This document shows positions 33,701 through 44,536 of a stretch of DNA of 64,000 nucleotides, piece after piece (the stretch's first letter is position 1; each line of letters starts with the position of its first letter). The stretch spans positions 8,974,569-9,038,568 of the forward strand of contig NC_092241.1 of NCBI RefSeq assembly GCF_036320965.1. The letters run 5' to 3'. The notes under the pieces are model-generated. The model was given only the letters and a program-made list of their open reading frames with translations. It did not search any database and was not told the DNA's origin. A program made the position numbers and the translations under genes. Origin of the DNA: Panulirus ornatus. Taxonomy: Eukaryota > Arthropoda > Malacostraca > Decapoda > Palinuridae.

Positions 33701-35445
33701 TACACAGATTTTGATCAAAGTAAAGTGGGAAGAGATCTTTTACTTCTCAGTCTCAAGGCTGGGAAGAATTTGAAGGACGTGATGGAGAAATTACCAAACA
33801 TAACAGAGCTTTATCTTCAAGCTGAAGGTAACTCGTCAGAAGAACATTTTCGAGCGGTGATTTACCCAACCTTGAAAAATGTTGGTCATCGCATTAAAGT
33901 ATTGACTATCAAAGCCTGCATATTCTCACCTCTCAGAATCAATACGTATTACGAAATGCTCAATATGTGTACCAACTTGGAGTCTTTGAGGCTGACATTC
34001 GGTTTTCTAACGAAGAAACAGTGTTCCCGTGTTACAACGAAACTCAAGCCCATGAAGAAACTAAATTTTTTCCTGGCGCAAGATTTAACATACGACACTC
34101 CTCTCCTCACAAATCCTGTGATCAGCAACAGACCTAAAGGCTCCGCCATAAAGTTAATTAAGGTAATGAATTTTGTCTCCATTACTACAGATAATTTAAA
34201 AGTGATTTTATGTTCACGTAAGCCCATAAACTCATGGGTATAGGCACCTTTAAACCTAAAAGTGCTTAAGGTAGCTAGTTAGATATGCAGTTTCGAGAGT
34301 TGTTTATGATTAGGTCCTTAATTACTTCAGTATTTGAATAACAAGGTTACAGTGGACTGGAACACGCCTATTTGATTATTTCATTTTATTAATAATGCAC
34401 AACTTATCGCCATAAATTGACATATGGATAGTTTTATGTGGTGTAAACTGACTATGAATCAGTATCAAAATTTGTGTTCAAGTACATAGGTAGGGAGATG
34501 GTCAGCATCTGAAACTTTAATAAGCTGCAGCAGTTTAATTTCCCTATTTTGGGAAATAACAGAACTTGTGGAAAAAGTTTCACTGGAACGTCATGTGAAC
34601 GTTCTCATGATTATTTGAAATAAGATGTGATAAGAGGGAAGACATGACTACATAAGGAAAGAGAAGCTTTATCATAGTATATAAGAGAAGATTTCCTTAT
34701 TATCATTTGGCATTTATCAAGAGAAGTTAAACGAACAACTTGGACAGATGAGGCCAACAACATGGCATCTTTTAAGGAATTGTGTATAGTGGAGGCAAAT
34801 GTTCATCATAATGGCTCATTTATGTACGTGAAGACGAATAATAACAGTCATGATATTAGAAAGCTCACAAGGATTATAACAGTTCACACTGTTATACCGA
34901 ACAGGGCCTCAGAGAGCCTAGTCAGTATCTTGTGGTTAAAAATGTCTTTTTGCGCCTGATTACTGGTAGAGTAGGAAAGCATTTATTAGGGGAATTGCCT
35001 CACTACTATATTAAGATATTCCCTGGGCTACACAAGAGTAAAACTCTGTCCCTTTAACACATATAGAATTAAGTAATGACAATAAGTAATGATACTTTTT
35101 CTCTCAAACCAGGACGTAGTGTCTGTGGCTCCCAACATACAAACACTCTTCATATCAGTGGACTGTTTTGTGTCCCAAACGCTGCTGAAGATACTGGACC
35201 TGGTTAAGCTGAGAGTTCTCTACCTCATCCAGGTGGTGGATTATACCAGCTTCCCTGCCAAAATTGAGGACGAAAACTACTTCAGGAAAATGATTGATAA
35301 GTTCCCTCTGTTGGAACGCGTGGCGGTCAAGCCTTTTGGTAAGTCGTGTATGCGCAGGTTGCAGGAGATGTACTGTAATTCTTCTCTGATAGTAGAAATT
35401 GGTCCATTTGATCCACGAGACTCGATCTGGCATGGAACAACTTAA
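29602..35445 (+). CDS. leucine-rich-repeat protein gene (five coding exons)
   Basis: Joining 29602-29696, 30594-30732, 32484-32669, 33041-34162 and 35113-35445 gives 1,875 nt, that is 624 residues and a TAA. All introns are GT-AG and all phases match. The N-terminal RLEDCSARSVVALL stretch resembles the short helical cap of arthropod LRR or F-box-like proteins. LRR-type strands are visible at residues 186-193 (PNLRHMYL), 211-218, 269-276, 353-360, 392-399 (PNITELYL), 451-458 (TNLESLRL), 521-528 and 546-553. Spacing is irregular, as in RNI-like folds. No signal peptide or membrane segment is seen, so it is probably intracellular. Role is unknown; substrate-adaptor or scaffold functions are typical of such proteins, but this is inference. 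A start upstream of 29602 cannot be excluded. Confidence 0.75.
30594..30732 (+). CDS. LRR gene, coding exon 2
   Basis: Acceptor TTTTTTCTTCCAG ends at 30593. The first base completes the split Thr codon and 46 codons follow. The donor is CTG then GTGAGA, with GT at 30733, and is itself the start of a (GA)n tract. It encodes residues 33-78. Confidence 0.7.
30733..30797 (+). repeat. (GA)n microsatellite starting at the exon 2 splice donor
   Basis: GTGAGAGAGAGA: the donor hexamer GTGAGA is the first part of about 65 bases of GA. Length changes would leave the GT intact but alter the intron just past position +6. Confidence 0.9.
30955..31735 (+). repeat. 17-bp minisatellite of 5' splice-site-like units
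   Basis: About 45 units of GTAAGTATGGTGATCTT or GTGAGTATGGTGGCCTC, in intron 3 on the sense strand of the LRR gene. Most units contain GTAAGT or GTGAGT, the consensus 5' splice site complementary to the 5' end of U1 snRNA. Exceptions include GTGCGT, GTAAAT and units with TTTTAAGT. Confidence 0.93.
31750..32110. repeat. degenerate repeats in LRR intron 3
   Basis: Two decayed families: GACCTGGTGA-like words (31750-31930, also 30880-30950), then about five units of roughly 35 bp with ATACTTT.GCCA.A.ATAA (31950-32120). Confidence 0.6.
32225..32350. repeat. 21-bp family, decayed locus 4
   Basis: Contains GGGTCGTACTGTCAGGCTCA and the inverse form GGCACGACCCTTGGGTTTGATGA, with substitutions and spacers. 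Both orientations are present. Confidence 0.55.
32484..32669 (+). CDS. LRR gene, coding exon 3
   Basis: The polypyrimidine acceptor TCCCCCATAG ends at 32483. The exon is 62 codons in phase 0 and ends TACCTTGAG before GTAGGT. It encodes residues 79-140, rich in Arg and Leu, with no recognised motif. Confidence 0.75.
33041..34162 (+). CDS. LRR gene, coding exon 4 (most of the repeats)
   Basis: Acceptor CTACCTTGCAG ends at 33040. The exon is 374 codons, phase 0 to phase 0, ending ATTAAG before GTAATG. It holds six of the LRR-like strands, including PNLRHMYL, PKLRHLYL and TNLESLRL. The frame reads on into the intron to 34243 but that extension is not expected in the mRNA. Confidence 0.85.
35113..35445 (+). 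CDS. LRR gene, last coding exon
   Basis: Acceptor CTCTCAAACCAG ends at 35112. The exon is 110 codons and TAA at 35443-35445. It contains PNIQTLFI and KLRVLYLI strands and ends in a short non-repeat tail. Confidence 0.8.
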   Translation, partial: DVVSVAPNIQTLFISVDCFVSQTLLKILDLVKLRVLYLIQVVDYTSFPAKIEDENYFRKMIDKFPLLERVAVKPFGKSCMRRLQEMYCNSSLIVEIGPFDPRDSIWHGTT

Positions 35446-35505
35446 GAAGTCCCATTCACCTGTCCCATGCCTCGTCCTCTCACTGTATTTCAAAGAAGAC
35501 GTAGA

Positions 35506-35511
35506 AATAAA
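35506..35511 (+). promoter_or_regulatory. polyadenylation signal of the LRR gene
   Basis: AATAAA 60 bases after the stop codon. Confidence 0.6.
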
Positions 35512-35559
35512 TATTTAGGTATGAACGCATCTTCAAAATCCTAGTTAGTTCCTGTGACA

Positions 35560-35960
35560 CATACACTTGATCGCCGTAGCCCGCGTTAGCAAGGTAGCTC
35601 CAGGAACAGACCAAGACAGGACCCATAGGTTCATATCCATTCTTCAGCTGTCATGTGTAATGCACCAAAACCACAGCTTTTTATCAGCACTCAGGCTCCA
35701 CACATCCTTCCATGATTTACCCAGTATGCCTTACATGGCCCTCCTGGTTTAATCTATTTTCAGCACGTCAACCCCTTATATTACATCATTCTAATTTACT
35801 CTTAAGCAGGCACACGTTTCACCCTCCTGCATGTTCAGGCCACAATCGCCCAAATCTTTTTCTTTCCATCCTTGTATTTTTAGTATAGTTTCCCCGCTCC
35901 CCGTTCTCTTTATTCCCTTCACCTCTGATACATTCTCTATGTCAACCTTTCTTCTATATT
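35560..35960 (-). mobile_element. decayed LINE 3' end
   Basis: The minus strand matches the 3' UTR of the 43.2-kb LINE, with diverged GCTACCTTGCTAACGCGGG at about 35578-35600. It contains no open reverse-transcriptase frame. It lies just past the LRR gene's polyadenylation signal. 35961-36950 is AT-rich with no supported gene. Confidence 0.75.
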
Positions 35961-36956
35961 TAGGGTAAACTGTAAGATTAGGATGAGCTTTACTATATCA
36001 GCGATTATTAATCATGGCTTAATAGATGAAAATGTCATGATTATTTTGTGAAAATGCCAGTATCTTTGAATCATGAATCATTGCATATAGTTACCTTGCC
36101 AGCATCCAGTACGGTCACATTATTATGAAATATGCATGAATATGAAATAACGATTCAGTCAATATATTACTCTAAAGAGATTACATAAGATTGATTCATG
36201 ATTCAGTAATTGTCGTTTTGTATATTCATTCTCCTCAGATGTAAGGAACTGTGAATCATGAGTTAGCAGACGTCTCTAATGAAGTAGATATTTTCTAGGA
36301 GTAAGGATTATGTCTAGCCCATTCTATGAGAAAGATTCTACAGGAAAAAAGAAAACTAGAGACATGAATAAAAAAGATTTAAATCTTTGAGAAATAATTA
36401 GTGACAAATGCTCATAATCTCCGACAACTGAGTTATACGTAATTTTTTTCGTTCGTTCTTTCCATTTTATGTTAGCCGATATCACGTTCACAGTCGTACG
36501 TTGAATAGGTCGCTTCTGACTTAAATCTGTATTTAAGTGTACATAAGTTCATCATATCCAAGTTATTTAGACAGAATGAAATAAAAGTTGTCAGAAATGC
36601 AACCACATGTAGGCACAAAGTGGCAAGAATCATACAGACTAAGGAAGGGATGTGGTTGTCATGGAGAATAAAGTTGTATTTGAGGCCCAGTCTTATATCG
36701 TCTTTTTAGTCGTTAATTTGACATACACATGTTCGACGATTGTCGACCTCGCCACATTTGTTAACGACGAAGACAGATTAGAACTGTTAATCCTATTATC
36801 AGAACACTAAGCTCAAGAAAATGATTACGAAAACAAATAGGAACTTTGACCTCAACCCACTCCAGAGAGAGACCCAGTGTGCTCAACAAATATTCACACC
36901 CACATGAAAGATATTAGGCTTGATGTATATCACAATTTTGCGCGTAATCAAGCATA

Positions 36957-37105
36957 TTCCTATGAGTCCACGGGGAAAATGAAACACGATAAGTTCCCAA
37001 GTGCACATTCGTGTAATAATCATCAGGAGAGACACAAGAGAGAAATATAACGGTCAGTTGATATACAGCGAAGAGACGTAGCTAGGACGCCATTTGGTAA
37101 ACATG
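36957..37105 (-). repeat. dispersed element, copy 2 (left of satellite)
   Basis: TGAGTCCACGGGGAAAATGA, CGATAAGTTCCCAAGTGCAC and GATATACAGCGAAGAGACG match the inverse of 39692-39848 at high identity. Confidence 0.85.
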
Positions 37106-37120
37106 CGATTGTCCATCACA

Positions 37121-38809
37121 TTCAATTAAGCTGATAAATGAAGTCAATTTTAGAATATTTTCTGTTTATTTGTATTGTATTTACTGAGTACGTATCGGGT
37201 ACTGAGAGCATTATGATATATTATCCACGATTATTTCAAGTGTAGAGTGTTTGATTATCGTATTTTTCAATTGTAAAACAAAACTTTTTTAGTTGTAAGA
37301 TACCCTGATCCTTCATTTTTTGGTATTTTTCTCAGAAAAATAAATTTCCTTAAATAACTCATAACAAGAACTATGTTTTATGCTGAATACAAATCTGGTG
37401 TTAACATATCGTTTAGTCGTCTTTATGACATTCATTTAAGCTGTTAAATGAAGTCAATTTTAAAATATTTTCTGCCTCTTTGCATCGTATTAACTGGGTA
37501 TGTATCGGTAACTGAGATCATTATGATATATTTTCCATCATTATTTCAAGTATAGAAGTGTTCGAAAATCTTTTCTTTCAAATTTGAAACAAAAAGTTTT
37601 TGGTATTTCAATTTTTGGCATTTTTCTCAGAAAAATAGATTTCCTTTAAAAACTCATCATAAGAAGTATTTTTCATGCTGAATACAAATCTGATGTTAGA
37701 ATATCGTTTAGTCGTCTTTATGACATTAATTTAAGCTGTTAAATTATGTCAATTTAGAAATATTTTCTCCCTCTTTGCATCGTAATAACTAGGTATGTAT
37801 CGGTAACTGAGAGCATTCTGATAGTTTTTCCTTGATTATTAAAAAACACCCTTCAATTTTTGGCATTTTTCTCAGAAAAATAGATTTCCTTTAAAAACTC
37901 ATTATAAGAAGTATTTTTCATGCTCAATACAAATCTGATGTTAGAATATCGTTTAGTCGTCTTTATGACATTAATTTAAGCTGTTAAATTATGTCAATTT
38001 AGAAATATATTCTGTCTCTTTACATCGTAATAACTATATATATATCGGTAACTGAGAGCATTATGATATTTTTTCCATGATTATTTCAAGTATAGAAGTG
38101 TTTAGATATCTTATCTTTCAATTTTGAAAGAAAAAGTTTTTTGAGCTAAAAAATCCCCTGAACTATTAACTTCAATTTTTGGCATTTTTCTCAGAAAAAT
38201 AGATTTCCTTTAAAAATTCATTATAAGAAGTATTTTTCATGCTGAATACAAATCTGATGTTAGGATATCGTTTAGTCGTCTTTGTGACATTAATTTAAGC
38301 TCTTAAATTAAGTCAATTTAGAAATATTTTCTGCCTCTTTGCATCGTAATAACTAGGTATGTATTGGTAACTGAGAGCATTATGATATATTTTCCATGAA
38401 TATTTCAAGTATATAAGTGTTTGAATATCTTTTCTTTCAATTTTGAAAAAAAAAAAAAGCTGATGACATAAAATACCCTGAACTATTACCTTCAATTTTT
38501 GGTATTTTTTTTGGGGGGGGAAAAGATTTCCTTTATAAACTTACTAAAAGAAATATTTTTCATGTTGAACACAAACATTGTGTTAAAATAATGTTTAATC
38601 CTCTTAATGACACTTAATTAAGCTGTTAAATGATGTCAGTTTTAGGATATTTCTGCTCCATTCCATCTTATTTAATGAGTATGTATCGATAAATGAGAGC
38701 ATTATGATATATTATCCATGATTATTACAATTATAGGAGTGATTCAATATCTTATGTTTCAATTTTGAATCAAAAAGTATTTTGAACTAAGAAAATGCCC
38801 CTAACTATT
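37121..38809. repeat. AT-rich tandem satellite, unit about 0.3 kb, 5-6 copies
   Basis: Landmarks recur: TTAAGCTG.TAAAT..GTCAATTT at about 37128, 37436, 37732, 37977, 38296 and 38616; GGTA.TGTATCGGTAACTGAG; and TTTGGCATTTTTCTCAGAAA. Units are 296-320 bp except one of about 245 bp with an internal deletion. The TTTTTCTCAGAAAAA core is palindromic. No coding frame. Confidence 0.9.
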
Positions 38810-39189
38810 CAAGGGCGTATCTAGGGGGAATAGTGCCTATGGCAAGCACTGAAATTGTGCCCCTGGCTTGATTGAAAATGTACATACAGTTAATGTACAT
38901 ATAAATATATACAGTGTAATTATAAACTGTTGAAGAGTTATGCGAAACTTAAATTTATATAAACTCAAAGCCTTGAAAGCTTATTTGATCAATGTTGTAA
39001 CGTAGAAGCGGCAATGCAACTGATAGTAGCAAAGTATTACTACAGTTGATAAGCAGGCTAGTTTCTGTTTTATCTCACAAAACCAAACTGTTAAAAATGT
39101 GAGTCGTGTAGCAGCATAGGTCAAAAACAAACCTGTTGAGTGGTGCCCAGGGCACCTGCCCTACCTGTCATACCCTAGATACACCAGTG
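38810..39189. mobile_element. short non-autonomous element with hAT-like termini
   Basis: The left end CAAGGGCGTATCTAGGG and the reverse complement of the right end CACTGGTGTATCTAGGG agree at 14 of 17 positions. Subterminal GTGCCCAGGGCAC and GTGCCCCTGG are typical of hAT-type ends. It is 380 bp with no frame for a transposase, and it interrupts the last satellite unit. I do not see an 8-bp target duplication. Confidence 0.5.
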
Positions 39190-39690
39190 TCCAAAGGAGC
39201 ACCATATTTTCCCTGCTTCTAATTGCAGCGTAGCCTAGAGTTCCAAGAGACCCCAAAAGGGGGGATGTCGGGTTATATGTATATGCTTACATAGTTTGTG
39301 TAAATTGAGCATAATTTATAGACAGTGCGGTTTGGAAAGGCAGTTCATTCTCTACATCTGTTGAGCTCGTGATATGAAGGCCGACCAGAGCCAACAGCTT
39401 CCCTGATTGCTGTTCTTGACCCCTTCCTTCTCCAATGGGTAGCAGAAGCTTGGTACTTGACCTCGAAAGACAACGACTGAAGGCGAGTAGAGCAAACTAT
39501 GACCTCCCGAAACCACTTCATAGACAGTGATTTCTCCATCACAGTTATAGGGGGGGAAGAATGCTTTAGTAACAGTTAAGGCATTAAGCTTGCTGTGTAA
39601 CATCCCCAGGGAAAAAATGCTAAATAGACGCGAAATAAATTTTCATATTACTGCGTAAAAGGTCCTCACTATCTAACCAACATATGAAGA
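39190..39690. other. interval with unassigned minus-strand frame
   Basis: An 83-codon minus-strand frame (39603-39352) with no recognised domain. Its codon choice does not look random, but nothing else supports a gene. It may be a transposon remnant. Confidence 0.25.
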
Positions 39691-39691
39691 T

Positions 39692-39848
39692 CTATGACGC
39701 CATTTGGTACACCAAATCCTAGCTTCGTCTCTTCGATATATATCAACTGACTTATATTTCTCTCTTGTGTCTCCCCTGATGATGTGATTATTACACGAAA
39801 GTGCACTTGGGAACTTATCGTGTTTCATTTTCCCCGTGGACTCATAGG
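39692..39848 (+). repeat. dispersed element, copy 3 (right of satellite)
   Basis: The inverse of 36957-37105, including ATTACACGAAAGTGCACTTG and TTATCGTGTTTCATTTTCC. Together the two copies bracket the satellite and the hAT-like element. Confidence 0.85.
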
Positions 39849-40721
39849 AATGAAGATCTATGTATAACACAGGCCATGAAAGTGGAACTCGCATGGAAAC
39901 AACTTCCATAGTCACAGTTACTGTGCCTTCCAGATGACAGACGTATCGCTTCCGCAACCTCAACCTTAGACGAAAATGATAAGCAATTTCCAGAGGCCTG
40001 GAAATTATGCAGCAATACAATGAGATACAAATAGAACCTTTGACAGCGTGTGTACAAGCGGTCTTTAGTATCAATTGGTACACCTAAATGTGTAGTAATT
40101 TCAGTCAAGATAGTCAGATTTTCAACAGTTAATTATTAATACTTTCACATTCATAATTAGTAATAACAAAAGCTGATATAACCCAAAGCATTTTGTTTAA
40201 ACGTGATTGATTTCTAAGCAGAGAATGAGTAATTTATGAATTTCTTTGGTGTTACATACTTTCAAAATTTTCAATCCTTCAGCCATTAGGGGACACAGAG
40301 ATGTGGTGCCATGTGCCTCAGTTCTTGCTTCCACTAGCCAGGTATCTACGCTCCCCTCACATGATGATAGTGGGCACTGAAGACAAGATAAGGTATGATT
40401 CCCAGCCGCTCCTCCCTTTTGGTAAATTTTTGAGAATGAAATCATGGCTGCAACGCCAGATCGATTTTTTTTTTTTATTGAACAAAGCTCCCTTGATAAT
40501 TGCTATCAGCTGTTTGGTCAAATATAATCACTCTATATTTGTTAATATATGGTCATATCTGCGAAGCAGCTCGGTCTCATTAGAATCTGACTAAGTTTAG
40601 CGATTGGATATCCCAATAACTCAAAAAGCTGTTAGATTTTGTAAAATACAGTGATGCTGAAGGAACCACAGTGTACAACTTTTGTTAATGGTACTTCCAG
40701 AAAATGTTGCATACGTAAGGG

Positions 40722-41396
40722 TTTTTTTTTTTTTTGTTATCTTTGCTTTGAGATATTCACCGTTATCTTATCAGTCTCGGTAATTTACCATTCTCTACAG
40801 CTGCCCATATCCTGAGTAAGCGCCTGTCTCGGCAAGGTTGTTAAATAAAGCTTATGTCTTTCTTTGAAAGTATGTGGTAGGAAGCCACCATCCATTGGTG
40901 CTACTTCAGCAGGGTTGGTGAAGACTCCTTAGTAAGCTAGCACTTTAGTGGCTGTCATTTTTCACCCCTTCGGCCCAGTTTGCGGTCTTATCTTTCAATT
41001 TTACCACAACACAGGCACCTGACACGTAGTTCACAAACATTCAACCTCATATTAAATATGATACATGAGAATACGGAACTCACATCCCTCTTAAATCTTG
41101 GTTTTCCTCTTGGTGATGCAACGCGCTGTAAGGAAAATGTCTTAAGGAATCTCTCTCAAGTCTTATAATATTATAAGTTTAGCTGGGAGATAAACTATGA
41201 CTTATAATTCAAATCGCAACGCGCTAGATGTGCAATTCTGGCAAAATTCTATTCTAGGTATGTAGGTACTTTCTCAGAAGTTGAGCAAATTTGTGACACA
41301 TCTTGCCTCCTAAGTTCATATAATGCCACGTTTATGTGATAATTATTAACTGATAAATGAAAAAAGTGTATCTTCCACTTGTTCATGAGTTATATA
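40722..41396. repeat. duplicated segment A, original position
   Basis: About 670 bp, beginning after a poly-T run and ending at GTTATATATTA. It recurs nearly identically at 46221-46895, offset about 5,499. It includes a 62-codon frame (40980-41168) present in both copies but with no recognisable product. 39849-40721 and 41397-42420 have no supported gene. Confidence 0.93.
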
Positions 41397-42424
41397 TTAT
41401 TCATGTTAGTGCTAGAGTTTGCAGGTTAGACCAATTTTACTACTGTATTAGACATATGCAATATTTGCACATGCTCCCTTTAGTGTTGAATAACATCCTT
41501 CCAGAATGGGAAGATGATATATCTGTTACGTGGGTATGTTACACGTGAGTATGTTACACTTGGGTATGTTACACGTGGGTTCGTTACACTTGGGTATGTT
41601 ACAGGAACATGTGTTGCTAAGTGCTTAGTAACGTTGTAAATATGTACTTTACCTATAACTTTATATTTTAATTTAAGTGGAAGAAGTGATGGGTATATTT
41701 TTAAAGTTGATCACTGCTTGAATGCGAGTTAGAGCATATACCCAAACAAAGGCCTTAGTGTTTATTTTTATTAATAGCTTTGATACTAATGCATTGTAAC
41801 GGGGTTTGGAGAGGGGACTGCTGGGGACGATCAGCTGATGGTGGCGCACCAGCTCATGGCTGCTGCATCGCCCTTCGCCACCTTTTGAGAACCTGACTCT
41901 GTCGTTTTCGTCGACATACAAGCACATGGAACTTATCTAAGGTTCGTGGTGTATCATGTGATTTACAGTATCGTAGGTGTACCTCACAGACGAGGTATAT
42001 TATAGATTTGATGTGGACTGACTTGGGATATTTACATCAAGGTGATGTTTAGACCGCGCTCTGGGGGTAGGTTTATGCGTCGTTGGCGGGTGTATGATGT
42101 CTTGCAGAATTGATACACATCTTACATGAGAGAGAACACTGCTAGATTGTTATATTTCAGTAGCTTCCATGACAATTTGGCTCGTGCTGGACTTTGCATG
42201 GTATTGGAAAGGGGGGTAACTATAGTAACTTGAAAGAGGAGTAACCCTGTATTTTATTCCCCCGAGGTTAACGAGAGGCCGGAACCCATGACGCAAACTC
42301 AGTCAGCCTTTACCTTGGTGAGTTACGTTCATGATAACGTCACCCACACACACTCACACACACACACACGTTGCTCAGCACCTGCATAGTTAAAGACACC
42401 CGTGGCTGGTTATCTTAAATGGTG

Positions 42425-42547
42425 ATGGACGGCTCTGGTATCGGCAGTAGTGAGAAGACCTGTGTCCGTAGCATCACTACCATACTTTTTGATTTAGACA
42501 ACACCCTTATCTTCACGAGAGAGGCAGACAGTGCTACCTGTGCTACG
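42425..42547 (+). CDS. first coding exon of a HAD-family phosphatase (NANP-like), partial
   Basis: The frame from ATG 42425 (another in-frame ATG at 42419; the second has the better context) contains ITTILFDLDNTLIFTREAD. FDLDNT is the catalytic motif I (DxDx[T/V]) of HAD-superfamily hydrolases, with the nucleophile Asp first. FDLDNTLI followed by T and a run of polar residues is typical of N-acylneuraminate-9-phosphatase, which dephosphorylates sialic acid 9-phosphate in the cytosol. The exon ends in phase 0 at ACG before GTAGGA. I could not find exons for motifs II-IV downstream. The next 2 kb holds a LINE insertion and then a rearranged region. The family assignment rests on one motif. Confidence 0.5.
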
Positions 42548-43195
42548 GTAGGAAACGAATAGTTTTTAATGCCTGTAGTAAGGATTTGATTCCTCCTCAT
42601 TGATTTGTAGTAAAAAACAGATAGTCCACGTATCTCCATTTCCAAGAGATAGCTGATTTGTATGTGATTATTAGAAGCACATCAGAGTTGGAGATTATGA
42701 AACAAGGAAGCCAACCAAAAGATTGAGGCCTTGGGTATTGTAAAGGCCAAGGAATGCTGTTTCCCACTTCCTGATGGTCAGCTCCATGGTAACATTCATG
42801 AATAGCTAAAGTTATACTTTATGAGTATCCATATAATCAAATGCTTTTGATATTTCTCTACTATAAATAATGTTAAATGAGGTGAAATACAAGTCTGGGA
42901 TTGCTGCTGTGCCTGAGGAATTTGAATGTTACTTTTGGCACTGGTAGCTTAATGTACATGGAATAAGAGTCCTGCTGCATGTTATAGCTCATATCTTTTT
43001 ATTCAGAGGTAAATCAGGTTATAGTAGTTAGTGTTATGTATGCTTAATAATTTCCAGGAATCAACAGAACTTTTGAATTGTCATTGTTTCTGTGGATGTA
43101 TATTAGTAATGCTGATGTGTGATACATTGTTTGAAATGTTTGTTTGACATGCTCATGAGCTTGATGTTGTGTGTGTTTGAGCTTTTCACTAAAGC

Positions 43196-43203
43196 ATGAA
43201 ATT
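43196..43203 (+). repeat. target-site duplication, left copy
   Basis: ATGAAATT immediately before the LINE; the same eight bases follow its poly-A tail at 44741-44748. Confidence 0.75.
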
Positions 43204-44536
43204 GTACAAAGGCAAAGGGGATAAGAGTGAGTGCTCAAATTACAGAGGTATAAGTTTGTTGAGTATTCCTGGTAAATTATATGGGAGGGTATTGATTGAG
43301 AGGGTGAAGGCATGTACAGAGCATCAGATTGGGGAAGAGCAGTGCGGTTTCAGAAGTGGTAGAGGATGTGTGGATCAGGTGTTTGCTTTGAAGAATGTAT
43401 GTGAGAAATACTTAGAAAAGCAAATGGATTTGTATGTAGCATTTATGGATCTGGAGAAGGCATATGATAGAGTTGATAGAGATGCTCTGTGGAAGGTATT
43501 AAGAATATATGGTGTGGGAGGCAAGTTGTTAGAAGCAGTGAAAAGTTTTTATCGAGGATGTAAGGCATGTGTACGTGTAGGAAGAGAGGAAAGTGATTGG
43601 TTCTCAGTGAATGTAGGTTTGCGGCAGGGGTGTGTGATGTCTCCATGGTTGTTTAATTTGTTTATGGATGGGGTTGTAAAGGAGGTAAATGCAAGAGTCC
43701 TGGAAAGAGGGGCAAGTATGAAGTCTGTTGGGGATGAGAGAGCTTGGGAAGTGAGTCAATTGTTGTTCGCTGATGATACAGCGCTGGTGGCTGATTCATG
43801 TGAGAAACTGCAGAAGCTGGTGACTGAGTTTGGTAAAGTGTGTGGAAGAAGAAAGTTGAGAGTAAATGTGAATAAGAGCAAGGTTATTAGGTACAGTAGG
43901 GGTGAGGGTCAAGTCAATTGGGAGGTGAGTTTGAATGGAGAAAAACTGGAGGAAGTGAAGTGCTTTAGATATCTGGGAGTGGATCTGTCAGCGGATGGAA
44001 CCATGGAAGCGGAAGTGGATCATAGGGTGGGGGAGGGGGCGAAAATTTTGGGAGCCTTGAAAAATGTGTGGAAGTCGAGAACATTATCTCGGAAAGCAAA
44101 AATGGGTATGTTTGAGGGAATAGTGGTTCCAACAATGCTGTATGGTTGCGAGGCGTGGGCTATGGATAGAGATGTGCGCAGGAGGATGGATGTGCTGGAA
44201 ATGAGATGTTTGAGGACAATGTGTGGTGTGAGGTGGTTTGATCGAGTAAGTAACGTAAGGGTAAGAGAGATGTGTGGAAATAAAAAGAGCGTGGTTGAGA
44301 GAGCAGAAGAGGGTGTTTTGAAATGGTTTGGGCACATGGAGAGAATGAGTGAGGAGAGATTGACCAAGAGGATATATGTGTCGGAGGTGGAGGGAACGAG
44401 GAGAAGAGGGAGACCAAATTGGAGGTGGAAAGATGGAGTGAAAAAGATTTTGTGTGATCGGGGCCTGAACATGCAGGAGGGTGAAAGGAGGGCAAGAAAT
44501 AGAGTGAATTGGAGTCATGTGGTATATAGGGGTTGA
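43196..44536 (+). CDS. LINE reverse transcriptase, 5'-truncated frame
   Basis: 446 codons ending TGA at 44534-44536. Numbered from the first ATG: GEEQCGFRSGRGCVDQV at 46-62, motif A FMDLEKAYD at 83-91, motif B GLRQGCVMSPWLF at 141-153, catalytic FADD at 191-194, thumb-like FRYLGVDLSADG at 258-268. The C-terminal part contains MLYGCEAWAM and GRPNWRWKDGVK. The endonuclease and N-terminal half are missing, so it is not autonomous. The first ATG lies in the duplicated host target site, not in the element, so translation is doubtful. It resembles RTE-type elements; clade not proven. Confidence 0.9.
   Translation: MKLYKGKGDKSECSNYRGISLLSIPGKLYGRVLIERVKACTEHQIGEEQCGFRSGRGCVDQVFALKNVCEKYLEKQMDLYVAFMDLEKAYDRVDRDALWKVLRIYGVGGKLLEAVKSFYRGCKACVRVGREESDWFSVNVGLRQGCVMSPWLFNLFMDGVVKEVNARVLERGASMKSVGDERAWEVSQLLFADDTALVADSCEKLQKLVTEFGKVCGRRKLRVNVNKSKVIRYSRGEGQVNWEVSLNGEKLEEVKCFRYLGVDLSADGTMEAEVDHRVGEGAKILGALKNVWKSRTLSRKAKMGMFEGIVVPTMLYGCEAWAMDRDVRRRMDVLEMRCLRTMCGVRWFDRVSNVRVREMCGNKKSVVERAEEGVLKWFGHMERMSEERLTKRIYVSEVEGTRRRGRPNWRWKDGVKKILCDRGLNMQEGERRARNRVNWSHVVYRG

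Noticed and set aside
38810..39189. 8-bp target-site duplication for the hAT-like element
   Set aside because: TAACTATT before and TCCAAAGG after do not match, so the superfamily call stays tentative.
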